Below, piece after piece: positions 15,741 to 25,227 of a stretch of 64,000 nt of DNA. The stretch is from an uncultured Phocaeicola sp. (GTDB lineage Bacteria; Bacteroidota; Bacteroidia; Bacteroidales; Bacteroidaceae). The notes beneath the pieces were generated by a model. It ran no database searches, was not told the origin of the DNA, and was given only the letters and a program-made list of their open reading frames with translations. Numbering within the stretch: position 1 is the first letter of the stretch; every line of letters begins with the position of its first letter. The stretch is taken from NCBI GenBank assembly GCA_944320815.1, contig CALUIZ010000007.1, positions 47,394 through 111,393 on the forward strand, in the 5' to 3' direction. Position numbers and translations under genes: made by a program.

Positions 15741-17954
15741 ATGAAATTTCCAGTGTCTGCAGTGTGTGTGGTCGGACTGGCTCTTTCTGCCTGTGTCCAC
15801 CCTTCCGAAAACGCAAGTGAAAATTATGCTTTGTCCGTCAATCCGTTTATCGGGACGGACTTCACGGGAAACACCTATCCGGGTGCGCAGATGCCTTTCG
15901 GCATGGTGCAGTTGAGTCCCGACAACGGTCTTCCCGGGTGGGATAGGATTGCGGGATATTTCTATCCGGACAGCACGATAGCCGGATTCAGCCATACGCA
16001 TCTGTCGGGGACCGGGGCAGGAGACTTGTACGATGTCTCTTTCATGCCGGTCACGCTTCCTTACAACGAGGCGGAAGCTCCGCTCGGCATTCATTCCAAA
16101 TTTTCACATGACGACGAGAAGGCTTCCGCAGGATATTATCAGGTGAGGCTGACCGATTATGACATAAATGTGGAGCTGACCGCCACCGAGCGTTGCGGCA
16201 TTCAGCGTTATACTTTTCCGGAAGCTCATTCTGCCATTTTCCTGAACCTGTCTAAGGCAATGAACTGGGATGCCACCCAGGATTCATATGTGGAGGCGGT
16301 CGATTCGGTGACGATACGCGGTTACCGCTATTCCGACGGATGGGCACGCAACCAGAAGGTTTATTTCTGCACCCGTTTTTCCCGGCCTTTCGCTTCCATG
16401 TCGGTTGACAGTACGGCTATTGAGAAAGACGGGAAACGGATAGGCACTGGCATGATTGCCCGTTTCGATTATCCCACACGGCAGGGAGAACAGATAACCC
16501 TTGTTACGGCTCTTTCAGGAGTAAGCATGGACGGAGCGGAAAGGAATCTGAAGGCTGAGGCTCAGGGTGATGATTTTGACTCGTACCGCCGGAAGGCTGA
16601 AGCCGGATGGAATGAAGCGTTGGGGCGCGTCCGTATTGAAGGCGGAAGCCGTGACGAACGTACCGTATTCTATACGGCGTTGTATCACAGTATGCTTGCT
16701 CCTACAATTTATTGCGATGCGGACGGGCGATACTACGGTCCTGACGGGAAAGTGCATCAGGCGGACGGATGGACCAATTACAGCACTTTTTCTCTGTGGG
16801 ACACTTACAGGGCGGCACACCCGCTTTTCACACTGACCCAGCCGGAACGGGTGGGCGACATGGTGAAGTCGCTGCTTGCTTTTTATGAACAGAACGGCCG
16901 GCTTCCGGTGTGGAATTTTTACGGAAGTGAAACGGACATGATGATAGGCTATCATGCCGTACCGGTGATTGTGGACGCATATCTGAAGGGTATCGGAGAC
17001 TTCGATGCGGAAAAGGCTCTTGCCGCCTGTGTGGCCACCGCCAATCTGGACAGTTATCGGGACATCGGTGTGTATAAGGAAAAAGGATATATTCCTTACG
17101 ATTTGAGAGATCCCTCCGAAGGCGACGACTGGTCGCTTTCCAAAACATTGGAGTATGCTTTCGATGACTACTGCATCGCTGTGATGGCGGAGAAGATGGG
17201 AAAGAAAGAGATTGCGGATGAATTTTATGCGCGTGCCGGGAACTATAGGAATGTGTACAATCCGTCTACTTCGTTCATGCAGCCGAAAGACAAGGACGGC
17301 CGTTTCATCGCGGACTTTGACGCGGAAGACTATAGCCCGCACATCTGCGAAAGCAACGGATGGCAATATTTCTGGTCGGTGCAGCATGACATTGACGGGC
17401 TGATTGAACTGGCAGGAGGAAAGGAAAGGTTTGTTCAGAAGCTGGACAGCATGTTCACATATCATCCCACCGACAAGGATGAACTTCCGATATTCAGTAC
17501 GGGAATGATCGGACAGTATGCGCACGGCAACGAACCAAGTCATCACGTGGCATATCTGTACAACAAGGTAGGGCAGCCGTGGAAAGGGCAGAAATATTTG
17601 AGCCAGATCATGCGCACCCTTTATACGCATACGCCTGCCGGTCTGTGCGGCAACGAGGACTGCGGCCAGATGTCGGCCTGGTATGTGTTCAGTGCGATGG
17701 GGTTCTATCCGGTGAATCCCGTGTCCGGACAATATGAGATAGGCTGTCCGATATTCCCGGAAGTGACGTTGCGGCTGGAAGACGGAAAAGAGTTCAAGGT
17801 GCTTGCCCGTGGGGCGAGTCCGGAAAATTGTTATGTCCGTTCGGTAAAGCTTAACGGAACCCCCCTTACCGTCAGCTACATCACCCACCGGCAGATAATG
17901 GACGGAGGGACGCTTGAATTTGAAATGGGAAATTCGCCGGGGAAGGCATGGTGA
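15741..17954 (+). CDS. GH92 exo-alpha-mannosidase (lipoprotein), first of four
   Basis: The 737-residue protein has a lipoprotein signal (lipobox LSAC, Cys18). GH92 enzymes are calcium-dependent inverting exo-alpha-mannosidases. N-domain signatures are VNPFIGTDFTGNTYPGAQMPFGMVQLSPD and AGFSHTHLSGTGAGD. In the catalytic domain the presumed general acid is Glu536 in CESNGW, and GNEDCGQMSAWYVFSAMGFYP (about 637-657) carries the base region. The mature N-terminus has no acidic export signal, so a periplasm-facing position is likely. It is the first gene of the locus; a 115-base gap separates it from fecR. Which mannose linkage it cuts cannot be read off. Confidence 0.93.
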   Translation: MKFPVSAVCVVGLALSACVHPSENASENYALSVNPFIGTDFTGNTYPGAQMPFGMVQLSPDNGLPGWDRIAGYFYPDSTIAGFSHTHLSGTGAGDLYDVSFMPVTLPYNEAEAPLGIHSKFSHDDEKASAGYYQVRLTDYDINVELTATERCGIQRYTFPEAHSAIFLNLSKAMNWDATQDSYVEAVDSVTIRGYRYSDGWARNQKVYFCTRFSRPFASMSVDSTAIEKDGKRIGTGMIARFDYPTRQGEQITLVTALSGVSMDGAERNLKAEAQGDDFDSYRRKAEAGWNEALGRVRIEGGSRDERTVFYTALYHSMLAPTIYCDADGRYYGPDGKVHQADGWTNYSTFSLWDTYRAAHPLFTLTQPERVGDMVKSLLAFYEQNGRLPVWNFYGSETDMMIGYHAVPVIVDAYLKGIGDFDAEKALAACVATANLDSYRDIGVYKEKGYIPYDLRDPSEGDDWSLSKTLEYAFDDYCIAVMAEKMGKKEIADEFYARAGNYRNVYNPSTSFMQPKDKDGRFIADFDAEDYSPHICESNGWQYFWSVQHDIDGLIELAGGKERFVQKLDSMFTYHPTDKDELPIFSTGMIGQYAHGNEPSHHVAYLYNKVGQPWKGQKYLSQIMRTLYTHTPAGLCGNEDCGQMSAWYVFSAMGFYPVNPVSGQYEIGCPIFPEVTLRLEDGKEFKVLARGASPENCYVRSVKLNGTPLTVSYITHRQIMDGGTLEFEMGNSPGKAW

Positions 17955-18069
17955 TAGTCCATCTTGCAGAATAATGTTTTTTAACATGTTTTGCGTAAGT
18001 GTTTTCGTCGTGAAATCTGTTTCACTTAAGTAAAAGGAGACATCAGGTAATAGTTTTTAGGAAGGCAAA

Positions 18070-19059
18070 ATGGGAAAGATTGATTATGAGATGATTGTCC
18101 GTTATTTCAACGGGAAATGTAACGAAGAAGAGCGGCGGAGCATTGTCCGTTGGGCGAACGAGACGGATGAGCACGCACGGCAGCTCTTTGAATGGGAGGA
18201 GTTATATTTTCTGGGAAAGCGTGCGGATGAGATGGAGAGGAACCGCGTCAGGGAAGCGGAAAACCGCCTTTTTGAACGGATAGAACGGGAAGAGAACCGG
18301 ATGAGGAAAAACGTCATATGGAGAGGATGGATGAAGTTTGCGGCGGTCGTGGCGGTGTTGCTTTCCCTTTCGGGAGTGGGTGCATGGTATTTTGCCGGTG
18401 CGTTTCAGGAAGAATGGAAACAGGTGGCGACGACGGACGGAGAAGTCATTGATGTGGTGCTGCCGGACGGAAGCCACGTGTGGCTGAATGAAAATTCTGT
18501 GCTGGAATATCCTGAGAAGTTTGAAAAGAAGATACGCCGTTTGAGACTGTCGGGCGAAGCCTATTTTGAGGTTACGAAGAACAGACACAAGCCCTTCGTC
18601 GTATGCGGTGAGGCGATGAACGTGCAAGTGCTTGGCACAAAGTTCAATTTCAAGAATGCTCCGGGATGCCGGATTGTGGAGGCATCCTTGCTTGAAGGAG
18701 AGATAAAGGCGGAAGGCACTCATAGGGAGGGCTCCATAACGCTTTTACCGGGCCAGAGGGTAGAACTGAACACAGGCACGGGACAGATGAGGGTGATGGA
18801 TACCGATGCGGTGCTTGATGCCATCTGGCACAGTGACATGGTACATCTGCAGAATGCCGACATAGTGAAGATTGCCGAGATATTGGGAGAAATATACGAC
18901 GTGAAGATCATTCTTTCACCGGGGATGGAAAACCTTTCAACTTATTCCGGTGAACTGAAGAAGAAAGAGACGGCCACGGAGATGCTGGATGCGCTGAAAC
19001 ATACGCTTCACATCAAGTATAAGATACATAACGGTGTGGTCTTTGTCTCTCCTGAATAA
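18070..19059 (+). CDS. FecR-type anti-sigma factor (orphan)
   Basis: The 329-residue inner-membrane protein has a cytoplasmic helical N-terminus (about 1-85, the sigma-binding part), one membrane helix (about 90-112), a periplasmic FecR domain (about 118-215: ATTDGEVIDVVLPDGSHVWL, then LSGEAYFEVTKN) and a C-terminal DUF4974 domain (about 250-328) that usually contacts the signalling domain of a TonB receptor. Such proteins hold an ECF sigma factor until an outer-membrane receptor signals substrate. Normally the sigma gene lies directly upstream; here the neighbours on both sides are GH92 genes and no sigma gene is adjacent. None of the SusC proteins in the window clearly shows the matching N-terminal signalling domain. 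Confidence 0.9.
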   Translation: MGKIDYEMIVRYFNGKCNEEERRSIVRWANETDEHARQLFEWEELYFLGKRADEMERNRVREAENRLFERIEREENRMRKNVIWRGWMKFAAVVAVLLSLSGVGAWYFAGAFQEEWKQVATTDGEVIDVVLPDGSHVWLNENSVLEYPEKFEKKIRRLRLSGEAYFEVTKNRHKPFVVCGEAMNVQVLGTKFNFKNAPGCRIVEASLLEGEIKAEGTHREGSITLLPGQRVELNTGTGQMRVMDTDAVLDAIWHSDMVHLQNADIVKIAEILGEIYDVKIILSPGMENLSTYSGELKKKETATEMLDALKHTLHIKYKIHNGVVFVSPE

Positions 19060-19092
19060 GCTAAGTCATTTAATCTCAAAATTAAGAATATT

Positions 19093-21387
19093 ATGAAAAA
19101 TGCAGTCATTGTCGCCATCGTTGGAATTTGTGGAGGCGTGGCCTGCTTCTCGTCGTGTACGGGAAGTCAGGCGGTTAAGGACTATACAGCTTATGTGAAC
19201 CCGTTTGTCGGAACAGGGGGACACGGACATACGTTCCCTGGTCCTGTAGTTCCTCATGGGATGGTTCAGCCGAGTCCCGATACCCGTATCGACGGATGGG
19301 ATGCCTGTTCGGGGTATTATTATGCCGACTCCACTATCAACGGGTTCTCACATACGCATGTCAGCGGTACGGGATGTGCCGATTACGGTGATTTCCTTCT
19401 GATGCCGACCGTGGGCGAGCAGCAGTACGATCCGCAGGACTATTCTTCACAGACACTTCCTTATGCATCGGCTTTTTCCCATCAGAATGAAACGGCGGAG
19501 CCGGGATATTATTCCGTGTTTCTTGACCGTTATGGCGTGAAGGCGGAACTGACTGCAACTTCCCGTACGGCTTTCCATCGGTACACTTTCCCTGAAACGG
19601 ACGATGCGGGGTTCATTCTCGACATGGACTATTCCATCCAGCACCAGACGAATCTGGACATGCAGGTGGAGGTGGTCAGTGACACGGAAATCAGGGGCCA
19701 CAAGCTGACTGAATATTGGGCTTTCGACCAGCAGGTCAGTTTTTATGCCAAATTCTCCAAGCCGTTCACTTCTGTCGTTGTCCGGGATACGTTGGCCGAT
19801 CAGAATGGCAAGATGCAGCCGCGTTGCAAGGTGTTGCTGAAATTCAATACGGAAAAAGACGAACAGGTTCTGGTGAAGATGGGCATTTCGGCTGTCGACA
19901 TGGACGGAGCGAAAAAGAATCTGGAAGCGGAAATTCCCGGATGGGATTTTGACAAGGTGCGCAGTGATGCCCGTCAGCTGTGGAACAGCTATCTTTCGAA
20001 GATTGACGTGACTACGGCCAATGAAACCGACAAGACAATTTTTTATACAGCCATGTACCATACGGCCGTCAGTCCGAATCTTTTTACGGATGTGGACGGA
20101 AGGTATCTTGGAATGGATCTGAAAGTGCATCAGGGCAATGTTGACAGACCGGTATATACGGTCTTCTCTTTGTGGGATACATTCCGGGCTTTGCATCCGT
20201 TGTGTTCCATCATTGACCCGCAGCTGAACAACAACTTTATCCGCTCGCTGTTGCTGAAGAGTCGGGAAGGAGGGATTTTCCCGATGTGGGATTTGGCTTC
20301 CAACTATACGGGAACCATGATTGGCTACCATGCGGCGTCTCTCATAGCCGATGCTTACACGAAAGGATATGCTGACTTCGACTTGCAGGAAGCTTACAAG
20401 GCTTGTCTGAGAGCGGCGGAATATGACACGACGGGCATCAAGTGTCCGGATTTGGTGCTGCCCCATCTGATGCCGATGGCCAAATATTATAAGAATACAA
20501 TCGGATACATCCCCTGCGACCGTGAAAACGAATCTGTAGCCAAAGCACTTGAATATGCTTATGATGACTATTGCATTTCCGTTTTGGCCGAAGCTACGGG
20601 AGATTATAAGAACAGTCAGAAATATGCGCGGTTCGCCAAAGCTTATACGCTTTATTTTGACCCTTCTGTCCGTTTCATGCGGGGAGTGGATTCGGAAGGA
20701 AACTGGCGCACTCCGTTCAACCCGAAAGCCTCAAACCATCGGAACGATGACTATTGTGAGGGGAATGCATGGCAGTGGACGTGGTTCGTGCCGCACGATG
20801 TGGAAGGATTAGTTGAACTGATGGGGGGAGAAGACGCTTTTGTCGGCAAACTTGACTCTCTGTTTACGGCCGATTCCACTATTGAAGGCGATCTGGTTTC
20901 GGCTGACATCAGTGGTCTGATTGGCCAGTATGCTCATGGAAACGAACCGAGCCATCATGTCATTCATCTGTATAATTATGCCAACCGCCCGTGGAAAACC
21001 CAGGAACTGATTGACCGGGTATTGAAGGAGCAGTACCGGAATGCGCCGGACGGGTTGTCCGGGAATGAAGACTGCGGCCAGATGTCGGCCTGGTATGTCC
21101 TCAACTCAATGGGATTCTATCAGGTGTGTCCCGGGAAACCGGTATATTCTATCGGTCGTCCGATATTTGACCGGGTGGATGTCAGTTTGCCCGACCGGAA
21201 AGTCTTTTCGGTTGTGACGAAAAATAATTCGGGTGAGAACAAATATATCGAGTCTGTCACATTGGACGGCAGACCGCTGGACGAGCCTTTCCTGACTCAT
21301 CAGGATATAGCGGGAGGCGGGACGCTGGAAATTGTGATGACTGCCAAGCCTACAAAATGGGGAGTAAAACCTTCTAAAATAGAATAA
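19093..21387 (+). CDS. GH92 exo-alpha-mannosidase (lipoprotein), second
   Basis: The 764-residue lipoprotein (candidate Cys22 in CFSSC) has both GH92 domains. The N-terminus reads AYVNPFVGTGGHGHTFPGPVVPHGMVQPSPDTR and GFSHTHVSGTGCADYGD; the His-rich start resembles well-known GH92 members more closely than the first gene does. The presumed acid is Glu556 in CEGNAWQW, and GNEDCGQMSAWYVLNSMGFY follows at about 657. The substrate-loop GQYAHGNEPSHH is shared with the first GH92. It starts 33 bases after fecR and ends two bases before the next GH92, so these genes are translationally close and surely one operon. Confidence 0.94.
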   Translation: MKNAVIVAIVGICGGVACFSSCTGSQAVKDYTAYVNPFVGTGGHGHTFPGPVVPHGMVQPSPDTRIDGWDACSGYYYADSTINGFSHTHVSGTGCADYGDFLLMPTVGEQQYDPQDYSSQTLPYASAFSHQNETAEPGYYSVFLDRYGVKAELTATSRTAFHRYTFPETDDAGFILDMDYSIQHQTNLDMQVEVVSDTEIRGHKLTEYWAFDQQVSFYAKFSKPFTSVVVRDTLADQNGKMQPRCKVLLKFNTEKDEQVLVKMGISAVDMDGAKKNLEAEIPGWDFDKVRSDARQLWNSYLSKIDVTTANETDKTIFYTAMYHTAVSPNLFTDVDGRYLGMDLKVHQGNVDRPVYTVFSLWDTFRALHPLCSIIDPQLNNNFIRSLLLKSREGGIFPMWDLASNYTGTMIGYHAASLIADAYTKGYADFDLQEAYKACLRAAEYDTTGIKCPDLVLPHLMPMAKYYKNTIGYIPCDRENESVAKALEYAYDDYCISVLAEATGDYKNSQKYARFAKAYTLYFDPSVRFMRGVDSEGNWRTPFNPKASNHRNDDYCEGNAWQWTWFVPHDVEGLVELMGGEDAFVGKLDSLFTADSTIEGDLVSADISGLIGQYAHGNEPSHHVIHLYNYANRPWKTQELIDRVLKEQYRNAPDGLSGNEDCGQMSAWYVLNSMGFYQVCPGKPVYSIGRPIFDRVDVSLPDRKVFSVVTKNNSGENKYIESVTLDGRPLDEPFLTHQDIAGGGTLEIVMTAKPTKWGVKPSKIE

Positions 21388-21389
21388 CC

Positions 21390-23669
21390 ATGAAAAAGCA
21401 TTCGTTATTGTTGTTTTTGTTTTTCGGCATCTTCAGTCTGGTGCAGGCGAAGGACTATGCGGATTATGTGAATCCGCTGGTGGGGACACAATCTACTTTT
21501 GAGTTGTCTGCCGGCAATACTTATCCGGCCATTGCCCGTCCGTGGGGAATGAATTTCTGGACTCCACAGACCGGGAAGATGGGGGACGGATGGCAGTATA
21601 CCTATACGGCCAATAAAATCAGAGGATTCAAGCAGACCCATCAGCCGAGTCCGTGGATCAATGATTACGGGCAGTTCTCCATTATGCCGATGGTGGGCAA
21701 GCCTGAGTTTGATGAGGAAAAACGTGCCAGTTGGTTCTCGCACAAGGGAGAAACAGCCAAGGCTTATTATTATAAGGTATATCTGGCCGATTATGATATT
21801 GTGACGGAAATGACTCCGACAGACCGTGCGGCGATGTTCCGCTTCACTTTCCCCGAGAATGAACATTCGTATGTGGTGGTGGATGCGTTCGACAAAGGGT
21901 CGTATGTGAAGATTGACAGAGAGCACAACCGGATTATGGGGTATTCTACCCGTAACAGCGGCGGAGTGCCGGCCAATTTCAAGAATTATTTTGTCATTGA
22001 GCTCGACAAGCCGTTCACGTGTCAGGCCACTGTAGCCGACAGTGTGTTCCATGAAAACGGAACGGAGCAGCAGGCCGGCCATGCGGGAGCTGTTGTCGGT
22101 TTCAGTACACATAAAGGAGAAACCGTCCATGCCCGTGTGGCATCTTCGTTCATCAGCCTTGACCAGGCAGTCCAGAACCTGAAGGAATTGGGAGATGATT
22201 CTTTCGATGCCCTCGTGCAGGAAGGCCGGGACGCGTGGAATGAGGTGCTTGGACGCATTGAAGTGGAAGGAGGAAATCTGGACCAGTACCGCACGTTCTA
22301 TTCCTGCCTCTATCGCTCCTTGTTGTTTCCGCGCAAATTCTATGAAATAGACAAGACGGGACAGATTGTACATTACAGCCCCTATAACGGAGAGGTCCTG
22401 CCCGGATACATGTACACGGACACCGGGTTCTGGGATACGTTCCGTTGTCTTTTTCCGTTGCTTAATCTGATGTACCCTTCGGTCAACAAAGAAATTCAGG
22501 AAGGACTGATAAACACCTATAAGGAGAGCGGCTTCTTCCCCGAATGGGCCAGCCCCGGCCATCGCGGATGTATGGTAGGCAACAATTCGGCTTCCGTTCT
22601 GGTAGACGCTTATCTGAAAGGGGTGAAGGTGGAAGATGTGGAAACGCTCTACAAAGGACTGCTGCATGGAACAGAGCATGTGCATCCGGAAGTCTCTTCC
22701 ACCGGACGTCAGGGCTATGAATACTACAACAAGTTGGGCTATGTGCCTTACGATGTGAAAATCAACGAGAATGCAGCCCGCACGCTGGAGTATGCCTATG
22801 ACGACTGGTGCATTTACCGCCTGGCCAAGGAATTGAAACGTCCGAAGAAAGAAGTGGAGCTTTTCGCGAAGCGTGCCATGAACTACCGGAACCTGTTCGA
22901 CCCGGAAAGCAAGCTGATGCGGGGGAAGAATGCCGACGGGACGTTCCAGTCTCCTTTTTCTCCGTTGAAATGGGGGGATGCCTTTACGGAAGGGAACAGC
23001 TGGCATTATTCATGGTCCGTATTCCATGATCCGCAGGGGCTGATCGACCTGATGGGAGGAGATGAGATGTTCGTGATGATGATGGATTCGGTGTTCTCTG
23101 TACCGCCTCTCTTCGACGACAGCTATTATGGATTCCCGATACATGAAATCCGCGAGATGACCGTGATGAACATGGGAAACTATGCGCACGGGAACCAGCC
23201 GGTCCAGCATATGATTTACCTGTACGATTACGCCGGACAACCCTGGAAAGCGCAGTATTGGCTTCGTCAGGTGATGGACCGGATGTACACTCCGACTCCC
23301 GACGGTTATTGCGGTGACGAGGACAACGGGCAGACTTCCGCATGGTATGTGTTCTCGGCTCTGGGATTCTATCCGGTATGTCCGGGCACTGACCAGTATG
23401 TGATGGGTGCTCCGCTCTTCAAGAAAGCGACGCTGCACTTTGAGAATGGCAAGACACTGGTCATCGACGCACCGGAGAACAGCAACCGGAATCTGTACAT
23501 TGAATCGATGAAGGTGAACGGGCAGGAATATACAAGGAATTATCTGACTCATTCCACCCTGCAGAATGGAGGACGCATTGAAATTGTCATGGGAAGCGAA
23601 CCGAACAAGACAAGAGGCATTTCTCCGGAAGACGCTCCTTATTCGTTCAGCAAGGAGGTGAAGGATTGA
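21390..23669 (+). CDS. GH92 exo-alpha-mannosidase (periplasmic), third
   Basis: The 759-residue protein has an ordinary signal peptide with a likely cut after VQA (residue 20), so it is a soluble periplasmic enzyme, unlike the two lipoproteins upstream. N-domain signatures are DYVNPLVGTQSTFELSAGNTYP and RPWGMNFWTPQTG; the catalytic part has TEGNSWHYSW (presumed acid Glu534). Two motifs differ from its neighbours: GDEDNGQTSAWYV in place of GNEDCGQMSAW, and AHGNQPVQH in place of AHGNEPSHH. Such changes near the active site suggest another linkage specificity. It starts two bases after the preceding stop. Confidence 0.93.
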   Translation: MKKHSLLLFLFFGIFSLVQAKDYADYVNPLVGTQSTFELSAGNTYPAIARPWGMNFWTPQTGKMGDGWQYTYTANKIRGFKQTHQPSPWINDYGQFSIMPMVGKPEFDEEKRASWFSHKGETAKAYYYKVYLADYDIVTEMTPTDRAAMFRFTFPENEHSYVVVDAFDKGSYVKIDREHNRIMGYSTRNSGGVPANFKNYFVIELDKPFTCQATVADSVFHENGTEQQAGHAGAVVGFSTHKGETVHARVASSFISLDQAVQNLKELGDDSFDALVQEGRDAWNEVLGRIEVEGGNLDQYRTFYSCLYRSLLFPRKFYEIDKTGQIVHYSPYNGEVLPGYMYTDTGFWDTFRCLFPLLNLMYPSVNKEIQEGLINTYKESGFFPEWASPGHRGCMVGNNSASVLVDAYLKGVKVEDVETLYKGLLHGTEHVHPEVSSTGRQGYEYYNKLGYVPYDVKINENAARTLEYAYDDWCIYRLAKELKRPKKEVELFAKRAMNYRNLFDPESKLMRGKNADGTFQSPFSPLKWGDAFTEGNSWHYSWSVFHDPQGLIDLMGGDEMFVMMMDSVFSVPPLFDDSYYGFPIHEIREMTVMNMGNYAHGNQPVQHMIYLYDYAGQPWKAQYWLRQVMDRMYTPTPDGYCGDEDNGQTSAWYVFSALGFYPVCPGTDQYVMGAPLFKKATLHFENGKTLVIDAPENSNRNLYIESMKVNGQEYTRNYLTHSTLQNGGRIEIVMGSEPNKTRGISPEDAPYSFSKEVKD

Positions 23670-23801
23670 GAAAACGGGCTGAAAGGATGCGGCATCCGTC
23701 GCGTGTCGGAAATAACGGGATATTCGCCTCAGAATATCCCGATGTTCCGGTTCGGATATCGGGTTGCTTTCCGTGCATCTTCAGCAATCATTCGGACGAT
23801 T

Positions 23802-25169
23802 ATGGAAAACATGCAGACTGACAGGAACGCAAGGAGAAGCCCTATCGCTTGGGTGCCTACCGCTTATTTCGCGATGGGACTTCCCTTTGTCGTGCTCAAT
23901 ATGGTGACGGTGCTGATGTTCAAGGGATTGGGAGTGGAGGATAAACTGATTACCTTCTGGACTTCGCTCATCCTGCTTCCCTGGACACTGAAGCCTTTGT
24001 GGAGTCCTTTTCTTGAACTGTTCAAGACAAAGAAATTTTTTGTGGTGGCCACCCAGCTGATAACGGGGATAACCTTCGGTCTGGTGGCCTTTTCGTTGAA
24101 TCTTCCTCATTTCTTCAGTATTTCCATCGCGCTGCTGGCTGTGGTCGCTTTCAGCGGGGCCACGCACGACATCGCGTGCGACGGGGTTTATATGAGCGAA
24201 CTTTCACCTTCCGACCAGGCGAAGTATATCGGTTGGCAGGGGGCATTCTATAATATCGCGAAGATTGTGGCGACCGGCGGACTTGTGTATCTGGCGGGGT
24301 ATGCCATCGAACGTTTTGGCGGAGGAACTCATGACGAGGCACTGCTTCTGGATGCCAACCGGCGGGCATGGATGCTCATCATGGCTGTGCTGTCCGGAGT
24401 GATGGTGCTGCTTGGCACTTACCATGCGTTCATGCTTCCTTCAGGAAAGAGGAACGCCGGCGGAAATCTGCGCACTATGCGGCAGGTGCTGGTGGAACTG
24501 GTGGAGGTGCTGGCGGACTTTTTCCGCAAGCGTCATATCGTGTATTATCTGTTTTTCATTGTCTTGTATCGGTTTGCCGAGGGATTTGTGATGAAAGTCG
24601 TGCCTCTGTTCCTGAAAGAGGAGAGGGCGGCCGGAGGACTGGGACTGAGTGAGAAGGAGATAGGGCTATATTACGGCACCTATGGCGCGGCGGCCTTTGT
24701 GCTGGGGTCTCTGCTGGCCGGATACTATATCTCCGCGCGCGGGCTGAAAAAGACCTTGTTCTCTCTTTGTTGTATCTTCAATCTTCCGTTTGTGGTTTAT
24801 GCGCTGCTCGCCATTTTCCAGCCGGAAAGCGGTCTGCTGGTCTGCGGAGGCATTGTGTTCGAATATTTCGGATATGGTTTCGGATTCGTGGGACTGACAT
24901 TGTTCATGATGCAGCAGGTGGCTCCCGGGAAACACCAGATGGCGCACTATGCTTTTGCTTCGGGCATAATGAATCTTGGCGTGATGCTTCCGGGGATGAT
25001 GAGCGGATGGGTGTGTGAAGTGCTGGGCGAGTGGTTTGACAAGCCGGGCGGATATGAACCGTTCTTCATCTTTGTACTGATAGCTACGGTTCCGGCATTC
25101 CTGATGACGTATTTTGTGCCCTTCAAGTATGCACCCGACGGCTCACTGCTGAAGGGAGAAAGGGAGTGA
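23802..25169 (+). CDS. MFS sugar transporter (AmpG/PAT-like branch)
   Basis: The 455-residue inner-membrane protein has about 12 hydrophobic segments, starting with WVPTAYFAMGLPFVVLNMVT and including the loop GATHDIACDGVYMSELSPSDQAKYIGWQGAFYN, typical of the AmpG-like MFS branch. Its place between GH92 and GH130 genes mirrors what I recall of N-glycan loci of B. thetaiotaomicron, where the permease brings mannosyl-GlcNAc to the cytoplasmic phosphorylase. Substrate is therefore inferred from context. The frame extends upstream to a GTG at 23703, but that adds a 33-residue polar tail; the ATG at 23802 (MENMQTD) or 23811 is better. Confidence 0.85.
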   Translation: MENMQTDRNARRSPIAWVPTAYFAMGLPFVVLNMVTVLMFKGLGVEDKLITFWTSLILLPWTLKPLWSPFLELFKTKKFFVVATQLITGITFGLVAFSLNLPHFFSISIALLAVVAFSGATHDIACDGVYMSELSPSDQAKYIGWQGAFYNIAKIVATGGLVYLAGYAIERFGGGTHDEALLLDANRRAWMLIMAVLSGVMVLLGTYHAFMLPSGKRNAGGNLRTMRQVLVELVEVLADFFRKRHIVYYLFFIVLYRFAEGFVMKVVPLFLKEERAAGGLGLSEKEIGLYYGTYGAAAFVLGSLLAGYYISARGLKKTLFSLCCIFNLPFVVYALLAIFQPESGLLVCGGIVFEYFGYGFGFVGLTLFMMQQVAPGKHQMAHYAFASGIMNLGVMLPGMMSGWVCEVLGEWFDKPGGYEPFFIFVLIATVPAFLMTYFVPFKYAPDGSLLKGERE

Positions 25170-25227
25170 GAGAATTTGTGGCTGAATTATATGGACATCT
25201 TTAATTTTTATACTAACTTGAACAATT

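Noticed and set aside
16515..17987. Antisense frame of 490 codons opposite the first GH92
   Set aside because: Same reason: it mirrors GH92 codons and shows no motif, signal peptide or neighbour context.
21405..23006. Long antisense frame (533 codons) opposite the third GH92
   Set aside because: The sense strand carries the GH92 motifs over the full length; the antisense translation is rich in His, Arg, Val and Ile with no domain, as expected of a mirrored coding frame.
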